Under the pieces are notes generated by a model. That model was given only the letters and a program-made list of their open reading frames with translations. It did not search any database and was not told the DNA's origin. From Trichobilharzia szidati (Eukaryota; Platyhelminthes; Trematoda; Strigeidida; Schistosomatidae): 64,000 nucleotides of DNA. A program made the translations under genes and the position numbers. Where the stretch lies: the NCBI GenBank assembly GCA_944472155.2, contig OX235271.1, positions 100,763,256 through 100,827,255 on the forward strand, given 5' to 3'. Numbering within the stretch: the first letter of the stretch is position 1; every line of letters begins with the position of its first letter. This document shows, one piece after another, positions 1 to 11,364 of the stretch.

Positions 1-944
1 AAAACCAACGCAAAAAACATGGGATAACAAAACTGCAAAACAAAATATGCAGCTTTAGGTATATCGAAAGGTATAAATGACGAATGGAGAGTCACTGCAA
101 ACTCCGTTGACTGAAGTAACACAAAAGTTTGAAACGTTTTTATACGTAATTCAAACGTAATAGTCCACTAAGCTTATTGTCAGAGGACATAAATGGGGAA
201 ATACTGATGATGATAATGAGATCAGAATGGGTTCCAGTGATGTGGAAGTTTAACACAGAATGGTACTCTTGACACGCTTCTTATTACAAGCGACACATAT
301 AATCAACTTTCGACATTTTCACAATGTTTTTACTCGAACACAGTCTTATTTTCTCTTTAAGCTAATTAGTACTTCATAGGATGTAGATAAAAGCCGATTC
401 AAATTCTATGGTCAAATATTATGACATCATGTTGTCAAATGGAAACAAAAGACAAACAGCCTAACTGTAGCATGCTGTAAAGAACAAGGACACTCAGAGT
501 GTATTGACCAGTCAGTTGTTGAAGGTGAAAATTGTATTGGTAGTTGATGTCCTAGTAGTATGTACTGCAGGGGTTACCAGATGAAGAGTAATAACAAATT
601 AAGACTTAGGTAGAAATGTCAACTTTTTGAATCGCAGTGTTTTCTAACGTACAGAACTGAAATACTCTTCAGTCGCCGCTATTCTGTCAACTTTCTTTGA
701 GACAAATCCGTATACTGTCGGCCAAAACCTCGTTGTTATGTCGAGGTGAAAAATAGTTTCAAGGAGATTTCATAACAAATTGGAAATAAAAGCATCTTGC
801 AGACGTCATTTCCAGTAGTCAAATGTAAAGTACTCAGTAAGTCATGAGTTTGGTGTTCACAGGATGATATTCGGCAGTTGGCCTGCAATGAGAAACGACT
901 AATATCAGAATTGATAGAGGTTGGAATTCATGGACCACTGGGTG
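1..944. other. No recognised feature
   Basis: AT-rich sequence without a long open frame. I see no repeat family, RNA gene or paired splice signal that I can defend here. Confidence 0.4.
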
Positions 945-1125
945 AGGTCCTAGTGGCTTAATGGTCTACGAGCTCGCCTCATAACCGGAAGATGCTGGGT
1001 TTGAACTCCGGTGGGTGCGCACTGATGAAGAGCTCCAAACTGGGATGAAATAGCTGTCCAGTACTCCCAAGTTTTCTAATGATTTTCTAACTGATGTCAG
1101 TTTGTGATCAATCCTGTAACTAATA
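945..1125 (+). mobile_element. SM-alpha-like tRNA-derived SINE, degraded copy
   Basis: The copy starts with a tRNA-like head (A-box-like TAGTGGCTTAATGG, B-box-like GGTTTGAACTCC). A tail follows with CTGATGAAGAG and a later GATGAAAT in place of the expected GAAAC. The same head and tail recur at 16629-16985 and 41013-41230. A tRNA-like promoter followed by a hammerhead-like segment is what is known of the Schistosoma SM-alpha family. In this copy the stem II and GAAA positions are mutated, so a self-cleaving RNA is unlikely. Family assignment is by pattern recognition, not by alignment. Confidence 0.7.
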
Positions 1126-1200
1126 TCAGATGCGTCAAAATGTAAAATACAGATAACTATGCGACGTTGACCGTAGAAATAAATTCAATGTTTCACTTAC

Positions 1201-1215
1201 GCTTGCAGTAACCGC
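1201..1215 (-). CDS. Candidate 15-nt micro-exon
   Basis: On the minus strand an acceptor ending CCAATAG precedes 15 nt (GCGGTTACTGCAAGC) that are followed by the strong donor GTAAGTG. The length is a multiple of three. There is no paralogous copy in the window to test it, so chance is possible. If real, it belongs to a unit whose 3' end lies left of the window or around 1 kb. Confidence 0.3.
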
Positions 1216-2686
1216 CTATTGGTAATATGGAATCAGTGAGAATAATGCAGAATTATTACCAGAGCAAACTTTCTTAAGTAATTGCAAACCATCAGTCAAA
1301 ACATTTATTGTAAATGGAGTTAACAGTTCTTGCCACATTTCGTCGAGCTCTTTGAACTATTTTATTCATACTTTGTACTGCTACAGATTTCATAAAGCGC
1401 CTAATTCTGTTGAACCGGATAGAACTTAGATAAATAATTATTAAACATGTAAAGGTTATTACTCAAATGTCAGTCATATTTCAGCGATACAAAACACAGG
1501 ACCAAACAGCCAATATCTCCTACGCCTAAGTCTATTATCTACTGATGTTTATTTTTATGAGAAAAATGAAAATTTATTGGAATGGATGGAAAAAGGTATA
1601 TGCCAGTAACTGATAACATAATATTTTAATGTGGAAATTATCTGTACTGAGTTTAATGAAGAAAAGCATCACGAACAACTGCAAACGAATGGACTATATG
1701 TCGTTGAAACTAATTGTATTATATTATTGTTATTTGAAAAGGAGGCGCAAATGAAATGATATGGGTAATTAAAACATAAGGCAGCTCTCAGTAAACATTC
1801 TTACCACCAGACTGATGGTTAGTTGGTCAGCTATATACATTTCAGGCCGCGGTCGGTAGGTGAGTGAAGCTTAGAAAAACCTAAACATGTTTTCGTTTGT
1901 TGATAAAACTGAATATATTCGTCATGTGTTAAATTAACAGTGCACAGTAGGACCGTTTACAGAAGTGTTACTTTTGGAACTTGGTTTTTCTTCCACGTGC
2001 TCATAGATATGTGCATGCATATTCGACGTCTTATTCAACATTATCTAAATCGATCATTTTGTTATTTATAAATGTAGGTTCAGTCTTACCTCTGAGTGGT
2101 CTCAGAGGTGTCAATTGCAATTCTTCGATTCATCCCAAATATAAGGGGTATATTAGTCAATCTGTAAACAAGACTATGATGATTTAGTCTCCTATTCGAT
2201 CAAATAAAAAGACGAAATCTGCCCAAAATAAGTTCAGTCGATGGGACCACAGACAATCAGAAACCATATCATGATACTAACACAATTCGGTTTTTGTTAT
2301 CTTGTTTAATTTAATATGTTTGAATAAGTAAATGAAAGCGAATATATGTATGGATGATACAATGATATTTTCTTTATATAATGAGATCTAATATAATTCA
2401 ATAAAATTAAGGTGGTTACTTTCAACTTTTCCGGCACCATAGTGATGCTGGAATATTTTCGATGGAAACATTAACGGAGAAATTGATAAATAACTCTTCA
2501 CGCCTGGAATCTGGTTGTAGTACAGCATAGTAACGAAAGTATGGAGATTTGTTTACAGTTTGTGTTTGATGACAAACCTCAGGCTACATCCAACGATAGG
2601 TTGTGTCACTGATTCTGCAAAACGTTTTACTATGTTGGATCATAATACCCCTATATATCAATGACAGCGATATCGAAATGTTTTCT

Positions 2687-2785
2687 TTAGACCCTCGTTT
2701 CTCTGGAAAAAAACTTGAAGAAATGAAAAAAAATCACTTCCATTTCTGGTAAACCATCACCTTTCTCTATTTTATCCTGTTGAAA
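2687..2785 (-). CDS. Candidate terminal exon of MEG-like gene, copy D1
   Basis: On the minus strand the acceptor CACAACTTCCAG is followed by an open frame of 32 codons that starts FQQDKIEKGDG and ends at TAA (2687-2689). The aligned block at 52853-52976 also has an acceptor and an open frame (FDKMKWSKDE), with a shared EM(E/K) segment. The peptide starts charged and then becomes rich in Phe. The entry phase (0) differs from the D2 copy (phase 2), because D2 has an extra G at the acceptor. One of the two is therefore mis-called or decayed. No AATAAA lies close to the stop. Confidence 0.35.
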   Translation of the reverse strand, partial: FQQDKIEKGDGLPEMEVIFFHFFKFFSRETRV

Positions 2786-3201
2786 CTGGAAGTTGTGACT
2801 ACATGAACCTTTTTGCCCTATGAATATAATAAAGCGTCTGTAGATAATCAATTTCAGGCAAGTATGACTCCTGTACAATGAAATTTGAAATGACCTACTT
2901 ATGGGTTTTACGAATTTGACCCAGTTATTTATTATTTATCGGTATTCTCAAAGTTAAATACGTTAAGCTGCTGGAGGGCTTGAAAACAATAGATATCCTC
3001 TATGTATTTAGTCTTTCAGCAATGCAAAATGATTGTTCCTACACACTCAGTTACGGCTTAGTTTGTGGAACCATTGAATGAAAATTAAGTGAATGTAGTT
3101 TCTGCTAAAATAGTGCTGAAATATTTCAACTCATGTTACCAGAAGTTTTACATAATTATTCGAAAACTAATAAGTTAAATAATATGTAAACGTTCACTCA
3201 C

Positions 3202-3207
3202 GACATT
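3202..3207 (-). CDS. Candidate 6-nt micro-exon, D1
   Basis: Minus-strand reading is ...CCTCTTAAAG|AATGTC|GTGAGTG. The aligned site in D2 (53367-53372) reads ...CTCCTACAG|CGTGCG|GTGAGTA. Both have exactly 6 nt between AG and GTGAGT, although the exon itself is largely different. Six nt is the shortest exon class described for schistosome micro-exon genes. Confidence 0.5.
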
Positions 3208-4005
3208 CTTTAAGAGGTTTGAGTTTTTTAGTAAGTGAAGACATTGTAATTCTTAATGATATTTGATGTGCTTGAAGCCAACAAATCAGTACCTTAGTTT
3301 GCCTTCTTAATATTATCATAAGGAGGAGATACCTTCTGATAGTACGATACGTTACATGAATACCGGTCATACAAAATATTTCAGCTGAAACGATTCATGT
3401 AGTAAAATAAATCGTGTTTGTGTAATCCTGGTAAAACAGAGATAAGCATTATTTATGTTTTGTATGTATGTATTGAAAAAAAAACACTTGCATGTGCTAC
3501 AACATTGAGTGCATTTATCTGTTTTGTTAACTTTATCTATGGTTACCAGTTCCATCGTGTTTCATACCTCAGATAATGGTCTTTCTAATCACAAGTAATG
3601 TAGTAGTTTGCCAGTAGTGTTAATTCAAACCATATTGAACCATATTTACTGGTTGTCGGTAGTGTGACCACTCACCTTAATGAGTATGACATGATCTTTT
3701 GTCTTCGTAACTTCGCTGTTTATTTACACCTCTTATGAATTTTTGTCGCGCAATCTCCATACACTTTCAAAGGATATGTTAACTGTGGCATACCGGGTGG
3801 TTAAGACCTACAAAATCGTGTTCTTTATCATTCGTAATTTCATTTATTCTTCTCCACCAAAAGCAATGAAATTATTTGACACTGTCTACTTGCAAATGAA
3901 GACATACATAAAATAATTTTAATCTAAGATCACTTGAATCAGTGGTTGAGCTTTTAGGTCAAATGAGACTAAAATTGCTATATATGAAAATGAAGTTGAA
4001 CTTAC

Positions 4006-4011
4006 GTGTGA
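4006..4011 (-). CDS. Candidate 6-nt micro-exon, D1
   Basis: Minus-strand reading is TATTTAATCTAG|TCACAC|GTAAGTTCAACTTCA. The D2 homologue (54617-54622) has the same acceptor and donor flanks, but its exon is TCAGCA. Conserved intron ends around a changed exon argue for a real, fast-evolving micro-exon rather than a chance AG/GT pair. Confidence 0.55.
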
Positions 4012-4374
4012 CTAGATTAAATACAAATATCCTGCTGAGATCAACCTTGCCTTTAAGAATTCGTACAAGTCGATTTTGAAATGATCAAGTGATAGTGCCG
4101 AAGAAATATTTCATACGCAGATGTTTTATTAATATATTTAATAGTCTAATATTTGTGAGCAGATTTGATAGGTGCTTTCGTACTGCTACTGTGTTTCAAA
4201 TCATAGCCACATGACAAATTGCGTATTCTCAAATGGCTTCAAAGCTTCTCTAATTATATTTGTCTTATTCTAAAAACCTTATTTTTGACACTATCTTCAG
4301 TAGTTTCAAAATGTCATAAATTTCAAAATTTAGAAAATTAATTTGAAGCAATATGGTACTAATGAATAACTTAC

Positions 4375-4383
4375 GTAGATTAA
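4375..4383 (-). CDS. Candidate 9-nt micro-exon, D1
   Basis: Minus-strand reading is TTTTAAAATCAG|TTAATCTAC|GTAAGTTATTC. The D2 homologue at 55084-55092 reads ATATCAG|AACATTTAG|GTAAGTTTC. Length (9 nt) and both splice signals are conserved, while the exon sequence has diverged. Confidence 0.5.
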
Positions 4384-4615
4384 CTGATTTTAAAACACGA
4401 TTTTTTAAAAATCCGTAAAAGTGTAGAGTGGATTTAAAGAAGTAAGTTGACTTTACTCAACGTTTACAGTCACCTTTCTAAGTAATTCTCACTAACATCC
4501 AAGCAAAATTGCGACGAGATTCCAAAGTTTGTTTTCAGGTCTCAAGAAATTGATGTTATAACATGCTTAAACGTAAATGCTTAGTAAGTTTTATTGACCA
4601 TTCTACAAAACTATG

Positions 4616-4629
4616 TAATCTGATTACTT
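4616..4629 (+). repeat. Target-site duplication, left, of the PLE at 4630-6073
   Basis: TAATCTGATTACTT is repeated exactly at 6074-6087. The 14-bp direct repeat brackets the Penelope-like element and fixes its two ends. Confidence 0.8.
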
Positions 4630-6073
4630 GATATAAGTATAAAACTTGGGCACTGTGGTAGAGTATAACTTCATTATCGATAAGATTTTATTTTGATAAG
4701 TCACACAGCATTACACAGTAATATTAACTGATGACGTTTCGAGCACAAATTATTACTGCTCATAATCATATCGAGTCACTCACACAACTTTTTCCTTCAT
4801 TTATATACATGTGTGGAATTGACTAGATATTTAAATAAAAATCAACATAGGATAGTGTACATTCAGAAATAATAATATGAGTGCTATTGATCAATTACAA
4901 TCAGATGGGAAATAAGACGAGTGTTTTTATAGTCATAATAAGTAACTTGTTAGAATGTTGTGATGTGCTTGAATTGAAATAGAATTTTGAGATTATTTAT
5001 TATCCTCTTCTGATTTGACTGGTGGTAATAATATCTTCCATATTTCTGGTATTTTCATTGAGTCATTTCTGTTGCATGTGTTGGGTGTAGACTCAATGAA
5101 CCAGGATTCAGTAATGAACCTCTCTCGCCACCTACATAGATTACTTCTTAGAATCTTAACCCTCTCCCACCCTATTGTGTGGTTTTGTGTTAATGCGTGC
5201 AGCGCAATTGCTGAACTTTTTTCTAAATTACTTATCTTCTCGGGGTCAACCATTCTTACTTTAGCTAAATTCTTATGTTCCGACAATCTGATTACTCCTA
5301 ATCTACTAGTTTGACCTATATAGTTGACCTCACAGTCATTGCAGGGTATTTTGTAAATTATATTATTTTTTTTAATTGGGTCCACCGGGTCTTTTAGCCT
5401 ACAGAGCTTGTCTCTGAGTGAGTCTGTAGGTTTGAATGCCACCATAATTCTTGCTTTATTAAGAATCGTACGTAGGGTCTCAGATGTCCCCTCCTTATAT
5501 AATATAACAGTAGATGAATTATATTCTCTCTTATTTATGTTATCACTACTAGTTTCACAATTATTTTTATTTTACTTTTGGCCTTTTTCGATCTTCCTAA
5601 TGAATTTTATAGGATAGTTATTTAACACCAACGCTTCTTCTATCTGTTTTATTTCATTATTTAGGTTTTTTCTTGTGTTACTTAGTGCTACTGCTCGGTT
5701 TGTTAAACACTTAACTAAGCCTGCCTTAAAAGTTAACGGATGAGATGAATTAAAGTCTAAATATCTCTTAGAATGCGTTGGCTTTTTATAAACGCTAGTG
5801 TGCAGTTTACCTTCTTTTATTCGTTTTATTTTACAATCTAACATAGCTAATTCTCCTTGTTCATTTTCCGATTCAAATGTGAATTTTATTTCTCCTACTA
5901 GTGATTGATTGATTTTTATTTATATATCTAATCTATTCCACACATGTATATAAATGAAGGAAAAAGTTGTGTGACTCGATATGATTATGAGCAGTAATAA
6001 TTTGTGCTCGAAACGTCATCAGTTAATATTACTGTGTAATGCTGTGTGACTTATCAAAATAAAATCGTATACA
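4630..6073 (-). mobile_element. 5'-truncated Penelope-like element with inverted terminal arm
   Basis: The element is bounded by a 14-bp target-site duplication. On its coding (minus) strand it holds the C-terminal end of the PLE protein, a 3' region, and a terminal sequence at 4630-4819. That terminal sequence is repeated in inverted orientation at the other end (about 5935-6066, starting CACACATGTATATAAATG). PLEs are known for such pseudo-LTRs in direct or inverted arrangement. The same terminal sequence ends the PLE at 30046-32220. The reverse transcriptase is missing, so the copy is non-autonomous. Confidence 0.85.
4993..5844 (-). pseudogene. PLE C-terminal region with GIY-YIG endonuclease
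   Basis: One continuous frame, broken by a single stop at 5572-5574. Upstream of the stop is the linker after the RT (the KKPTHSKRYLDFNSSHP segment). Downstream is the GIY-YIG nuclease: IYKIPCNDCEVNYIGQTSR gives the two Tyr motifs, the Cys pair and the conserved Arg, and RERFITESWFIE supplies the catalytic Glu. In PLEs this nuclease is thought to nick target DNA for target-primed reverse transcription. At the stop, the sister copy near 31300 reads through with Asn codons, so the stop is a small change in an A-rich run. No RT remains upstream. Confidence 0.85.
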
Positions 6074-6087
6074 TAATCTGATTACTT
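6074..6087 (+). repeat. Target-site duplication, right, of the PLE at 4630-6073
   Basis: TAATCTGATTACTT, identical to 4616-4629. Confidence 0.8.
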
Positions 6088-6465
6088 CTTAGATCCCACC
6101 CTTGACCGCCATACATGTAATGAGGCAATCAGTATTCTATGCAGTTGTCCTGTGCAGAAAGATATTCATTGGAAAGCTTTCCAACCAAAATAATGTTTAG
6201 CATCATTTTCTCATTTGAAATGATTTATCAGAAGAGACAGAATAAATTACATTTTGTTGGATATGAAGACAAAACAATGAAATAAGGTGTTGCCGTGGAG
6301 TAAATGTTCAATTTATGCATATTAAGCATATTGGAAATAAATTATATGCTCCATGTGCACAAAACCTCTACGTATTTTATTATGAATGTCTCTCTATAAG
6401 TCACAAAATTAATTAAAAGATATTACAGACACTAAGATAACTTGTTTATTACATGGCTTACTTAC

Positions 6466-6474
6466 CAAGGTGGT
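6466..6474 (-). CDS. Candidate 9-nt micro-exon
   Basis: Minus strand: a good pyrimidine tract ending TTTCATCCAG, then ACCACCTTG, then GTAAGTAAG. It lies in order with the sites at 6881, 7881 and 8878, spaced 0.4-1 kb apart, as expected for a multi-exon micro-exon gene. Confidence 0.35.
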
Positions 6475-6880
6475 CTGGATGAAAGTTTTTAAGCAAACCA
6501 TATAATACTGTAAGAATATGAAATAACACAATTTTTATAATCCTAAGCTATTAAAACATAGCCTAGTGAAAGAGGATGCTCAGTTTTATTGTTGCTTTAA
6601 GTTTGTGTAACGCAGAAACCACAAAATGAATGAGGTTCTCATGCTAAAACTCCCCAGACTAATCAAATACATTATTTTTTAATCTTGAAAGCGTTTAACA
6701 ATCAGTGTTGAATAATTTACATATCACCTTATGTAAGAATTTGTGTTCGTTGGAACAAATTATTCTCTTGTTAGATGCGCCCATTAAAACTAAATAGGTC
6801 AGGATACTATCTTCACTTTAAAAGAACAGAATTTGAAATTGGTCTTCTTGTTATTTCAAGTTATAAATCAAATTACTTAC

Positions 6881-6889
6881 TGACTTTGC
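6881..6889 (-). CDS. Candidate 9-nt micro-exon
   Basis: Minus strand: ATTTCCTGAAG|GCAAAGTCA|GTAAGTAAT. The donor is strong and the acceptor moderate. The site at 58162-58170 in the second unit has the same length and a similar donor side, but I could not align the flanks securely. Confidence 0.35.
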
Positions 6890-7880
6890 CTTCAGGAAAT
6901 TAATAAGAATTTATTAGTAATATATCAATTTCAAATGAATCATATTTGCAAAGTTTTCACTAAATTTCGGGTTGAATAAGGTACATTAATGTCTCTAGTG
7001 GTAACTGTGTACAGATTCCTGAAAAATTTGGAGAAGCAACATGCTGTTTTTATACAGTGGACAACATCATGGCAAAGTATTCCTTTATTTTATTGGATTT
7101 CCTTTTCGACTACATCTCTTAACCTTTATTTCATGAATACTCAAAAGAAGTTTAATTTTCACCAACTATTAGGTATTTATTTAATCTGATAAGTGACGGT
7201 ATCCCATTGGCTAAAGTCTCTCAGGTGTATTACAACGTTCCGGATATCGTTGCTTACAAAATAGGAAAGAAGGTTGAAAGTTAACATCATATTACACCTT
7301 GAGCTTATTTTGTAGTGTAACATGGACAGTGGTTGCATTAAAAATTGTGGTATACATGTGACATTATAATGTTTGCTATCAAGGTTATAAGTCTAGGAAA
7401 TAAAGCATGAATTTCATGCTGTCACATTCGTTATCGAACAGTATTAGATAGAAGAAGTTAGTTGAAATTTTCATTCTACAAAATAAGATACATAATGAAG
7501 CTACATTAATTACGTCCCTAGTTTGATGTAACTTTTTGGAAATTTGACGTGATTAAAAAAATTACACTGCGCATCTTGTTGATTAGTATTACAAACATTT
7601 GTGTAATGCTCAAAAAGACGAAAAGACGTAAGAAATGTTCAAGTTATATTATATAGGATTTAGTCATTCCCTTCCTTTTTTCAATAGACAAGAAAATAGG
7701 CTGTCTGTTGTCAAAACACTCAGCTACATGACGGACATATAACCACTTGAAAATAGATATTTTAACCATACAAACGCAAGCCGGGTTACGTTCTACATTA
7801 ATAGTATATTTCCTTAATCTTTGTAATCCTTTTACCAACTGAATAACTACAGTCAATATATTTTCGCATGAGCAACTTAC

Positions 7881-7889
7881 CTTCTCCGT
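7881..7889 (-). CDS. Candidate 9-nt micro-exon with homologous site in second unit
   Basis: Minus strand: TTATTCACACCTAAG|ACGGAGAAG|GTAAGTTGCTC. The downstream intron aligns with that after 59543-59557 (shared ACCARYTGAATAAC landmark and donor). There the exon is 15 nt instead of 9, a length change that keeps the frame. Confidence 0.45.
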
Positions 7890-8877
7890 CTTAGGTGTGA
7901 ATAATAATAATATTTAGAGAACTGAAAGCTGACCATTCATGATACACTGGAAACAAACACGTCTAAAAATTAGGGAAAAGCCTTAATGATGATTATAATC
8001 GGAAAAAATGCATATCTATACACTGTGTTGACCCATGATTGGGAAAAATACTGTTGTGTTAGCCACATCGCGAGCATAAAAAAATATACCGTTAGTTAGC
8101 ACTGTAAGCCTTTGAAACCGAAATGTCGAAGTTACTGATGCATATATATATATATTTATATACACGGAGATTTCGTTGATATGCATGGAAAGCTATTCTA
8201 CATGGGAGAAAACTTGTATTTCATGTTTAACAACTGACATTCATAAAGAGTGCTGACTCTAGATTTCGGCCTAAATGCAGTAAGCATTCAGAAGCAAAAT
8301 GTCGCAGAATTTTCATTCTAAGGAGGCGTGGTGATTTCACAGAGATAGGAAGTCTTTGTTTTTCCCACTATTTTCAAAAAACGATTTCTTGCAAAACGTT
8401 GGTTGTGGAAAAAAACTCTTCATACTACGGTAAACAGTGTACACAGTAAAAATTGACTGACGATGTAAACGATATATTTATTACTGTATTGATGTTACTA
8501 TATCTTTGCCGAAAAAGTACAAGTGTTTTTTATTGAGGAATGCACGCAGAAATACGCATTAGTCGTAGTCATTTCTAGCTCAACTGTTTCCCATTATTTC
8601 ATTCTGTGGTTGCAAATAGTTATCATGCAAATGAAAGTGTCATGAAAGTGTCACTAATTATGTATTGAACACTACATTACTCTGAAGATGCTCTAAATGT
8701 TTCGTAAAAAGAGAGCTACCAATATTGAAGTGTTACTTTTTATTCCAGTGACCATATTTTAAATTTAATTGCAATAATTAAACTGGGATGAAATCTAAGT
8801 TGTGTGTTTTCAATCTGTTTACTGAGTTATGAAATAAGAATGAAGACGAAATCTTCAGTCAGTGGGTTTTTTCTTAC

Positions 8878-8886
8878 CCAGTTTGT
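8878..8886 (-). CDS. Candidate 9-nt micro-exon
   Basis: Minus strand: a pyrimidine-rich acceptor CTTTTTCTTTTCAAAG, then ACAAACTGG, then GTAAGAAAA. No paralogous site was recognised. It is the most 5' site I can assign to the 2.4-9 kb unit with some confidence; no signal-peptide exon was found upstream. Confidence 0.35.
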
Positions 8887-10304
8887 CTTTGAAAAGAAAA
8901 AGAGAATGTTGAAGTGCATTTATTTTTTCAGCAGTGTTTTATTTCTCGTTGATATGTGAATAATTCTGAGGTTCTGTGATATATCTGAGTTCCATAATGG
9001 TATAATTTACTTGGTGTGGTACACTGTGATGCATCACTTTTTAATTACAAATGGAGTTTTGAACTGAATTTGTTTCAGGCAGCAACATCGGATTTCCCTC
9101 AAATGGTTCTACTTCTTCTTGATTTTATTCGTAACAATACTCTCCATATCTATGGTTCATTCGAAGGACGAAGATCCATCAGTCGAGATGGCATTCCACC
9201 TGACTGCCTTACATTTTAGAATTGCAGAGCTGCCCTGCCCTATTTGTATGATTGTGCAGCAATGCACGAAATGCAGTGGTTATAGATAAGAGAGAGCTGA
9301 TTTGCGTAAAGAAACTCTGCAACTTATGTCACTATATTTTTGTGATTATGAGTAGTGAATTATCCCCGAAATGGTTTCAGTAAATAAATAACACCGTACC
9401 ACTGAGTGTTATGTAACTAAACTAGTGAGTCTTTCAACTATTGGATCACAGATACCTATGTTTATATGCGTGACAATGGGAGCATACTAAGAAGACTAAT
9501 TGCTGGCAGTATCAGCTCTACAACTGGGTGTAAGCTTGTCATAAGTCCTTGCAACACATATGTACACAACAACTAACATTTGTGTAGAATAACTGTGTCA
9601 TATACTCTTCAGTTACTCATTCATTTCAGTACATTACCTGTAAGAACCTAAACACTGCCACACATTATTGTGTAATCATTGGTGTTGGAAATGATAATAT
9701 CTGTTCTATTGGTTAACGAAAAAGCATTCTCTTCATAGTAGTACTCTACTAGTTATCTCATTGATTCTCTCCATTACATCTGGTATTCTTTTTCTATTAA
9801 CAGTGGATTAGTTTCGTTTTTGCATGTAGTGTAAAATCATTAATGATGTGAGTATACTCAGCTCCTTACTTTCTTTCTTGCATTAATATATCAATATCAT
9901 TTTAAAGTGATATCAGATAAAAAATATTGCCTCACAAACAAGATTGACGTGCTTATGTAGGCAAGTTATTTGCAAAACTAACTCAGCCTAATCGCTTGGA
10001 GGTACACAAAACATTGTTTTTTTCAAATCAGTGTAACCAAATTTCTGAATAGAAATCCGACGTTAATGCACACTAAGACATGTTACTGGAAATATTGTTA
10101 TACACTTCAGAAAAATGGTCTTACTGAATGAATCTTTATAAAAATTCAGTTGATTTATTATTTGAGATTACGTTTAGACTAGGTGAACTGAATATATATT
10201 ATTTCATTTTTAATAAACTGGTCAAATGAAATTAACGTTGAACAAGAAAGCTACTTTTCCAACCAACCCTACATAATTTGTTCTTTTACTGCTTTACTTT
10301 CCGA
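8887..10304. other. No recognised gene
   Basis: AT-rich stretch. A short plus-strand frame around 9180 contains DGIPP, which recalls the RTE reverse transcriptase, but nothing around it aligns. No SINE or PLE end was recognised. Confidence 0.4.
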
Positions 10305-10815
10305 GCAGGACTTAGGGCTTCAAGCTTGGGCTTTGATATTTCAAAAGCAGTATACCAACAGAAGGCAAGGCACAGAAGCCAAGGTATATTTTCCATTGAT
10401 CAAACTGAGGTTTATATTCTTTAACCAATCACTGAGCGTGTGATTTCGGTTTACATCAAACGACACAAATTCGAATGTTCAAATATACATGGTATTGTGT
10501 TTTAGTGCACTATATAACCGTGGGAAATGTATTCTGTCTTTAACATCAAATAGAATGTTCAAATAGATATATCGTATTCTGTTGCTAATGCCGAATCGAA
10601 CTGTGGGAATATGTGAGAATAATATTCAGTTGGCACACACTGTCTGTATCACACCACAGCAGTAGTGCTTTTAACAAGGTGTGGTTGAAAACCTCCTGCC
10701 CAACTTTCCCTTTTTTGTTGGGTTTAATATCGGATAAGCGAGGTTTCTGAATACGTTGGCCGGAGAATGAACTCCGATTTATGTGCATGGTTGGCGCGCA
10801 TCTTAGCACTGAACC
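10305..10815 (-). mobile_element. Decayed SINE (family B), split into two parts
   Basis: Two pieces of the SINE seen intact at 17404-17634 lie here in the same orientation: the 3' tail (GGGCTTCAAGC, around 10310-10345) and the tRNA-like head and body (about 10650-10815, with GCGAGG, CGTTGGCCGG and CATGTGCATGG-like landmarks). About 300 bp of unrelated sequence separates them, including an 80-bp tandem duplication. The B box has lost its consensus. Confidence 0.5.
10473..10632 (+). repeat. Two-copy 80-bp tandem duplication
   Basis: GAATGTTCAAATA begins at 10473 and again at 10553. Later landmarks (AACCGTGGGAAAT and AACTGTGGGAATAT) keep the same 80-bp spacing. The copies have diverged. Confidence 0.55.
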
Positions 10816-11043
10816 ACCGGTGTACCCAACATAAATTAGGATTTGATAGCTAAAACAGTGGTATATTACCATTTCACCTGCCTCCTTAGTTGTAATTAAG
10901 AAAGGAGATTAGCGAGTTCACAATATATTATCTGGTTAACTTCGGTCTTCAAAGTAAACTGCGATGGATTTCCATCTCAAACTGTGTAATTTACAGATGG
11001 CAAATTTATTTCCACCTATAACCAAATCACGAAAGTATCTCAC

Positions 11044-11058
11044 CAGAATCAGCGTATT
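11044..11058 (-). CDS. Candidate 15-nt micro-exon
   Basis: Minus strand: AATCATTTTAG|AATACGCTGATTCTG|GTGAGATAC. The length is a multiple of three and all of it is open in phase 0. There is no paralogous copy to compare. Confidence 0.28.
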
Positions 11059-11257
11059 CTAAAATGATTCAGGTACCTGAGGTGAGTCCCTTCGGGCAAA
11101 CTACAGAACAGTCTGAGTAAAATCGCTGAAACGGCAGTCCGCTTGGATGTGATTTCCAACTTTCCGTACAATTAGTATTACATACAGTCGAACTGAAAGC
11201 CAGTATTTTGTGGTATATTATATAACCAATTTGTGCTGATAAGATTTTACCACTTAC

Positions 11258-11266
11258 TCATGAAAA
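11258..11266 (-). CDS. Candidate 9-nt micro-exon
   Basis: Minus strand: ATTTTGTACACTAG|TTTTCATGA|GTAAGTGG. The splice signals are good. In phase 0 it would contain TGA; the other phases are open. It lies just upstream of the site at 11044 on the minus strand. Confidence 0.28.
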   Translation of the reverse strand, partial: FS

Positions 11267-11364
11267 CTAGTGTACAAAATATGTAAAACAACATATTTAA
11301 GAACGTCTTATTTCTGAAAAAGTTTTAACAAAACTAAGTGGACTCTATATCTGCCTCTGCAAGA

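Larger units (their letters stand above)
2430..4390 (-). repeat. Diverged duplicate block D1 (pairs with 52680-55095)
   Basis: Block D1 can be followed collinearly against 52680-55095: the ATTTTCGAYGGAAAC landmark, the terminal-exon region, two 6-nt exon sites and one 9-nt exon site occur in the same order. Divergence is high in most intronic parts, with gaps, so the duplication is old. Short islands around the splice sites are nearly identical. Similarity continues beyond the PLE insertion (7.64-7.92 kb pairs with 59.33-59.57 kb), so the original duplication probably covered about 2.4-9 kb. Confidence 0.65.

Noticed and set aside
838..850. Plus-strand AAAG|TACTCA|GTAAGTC, a 6-nt exon pattern
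   Set aside because: Same form as the minus-strand candidates, but isolated and without a paralogue. Kept as a reminder of the chance rate of such patterns.
8140..8165. TATATA run as a promoter
   Set aside because: Simple AT repeat without a downstream gene start.
9016..9219. Plus-strand frame with DGIPPDCL, similar to the RTE RT motif
   Set aside because: Only five or six residues match and the flanking bases do not align with any RTE copy.
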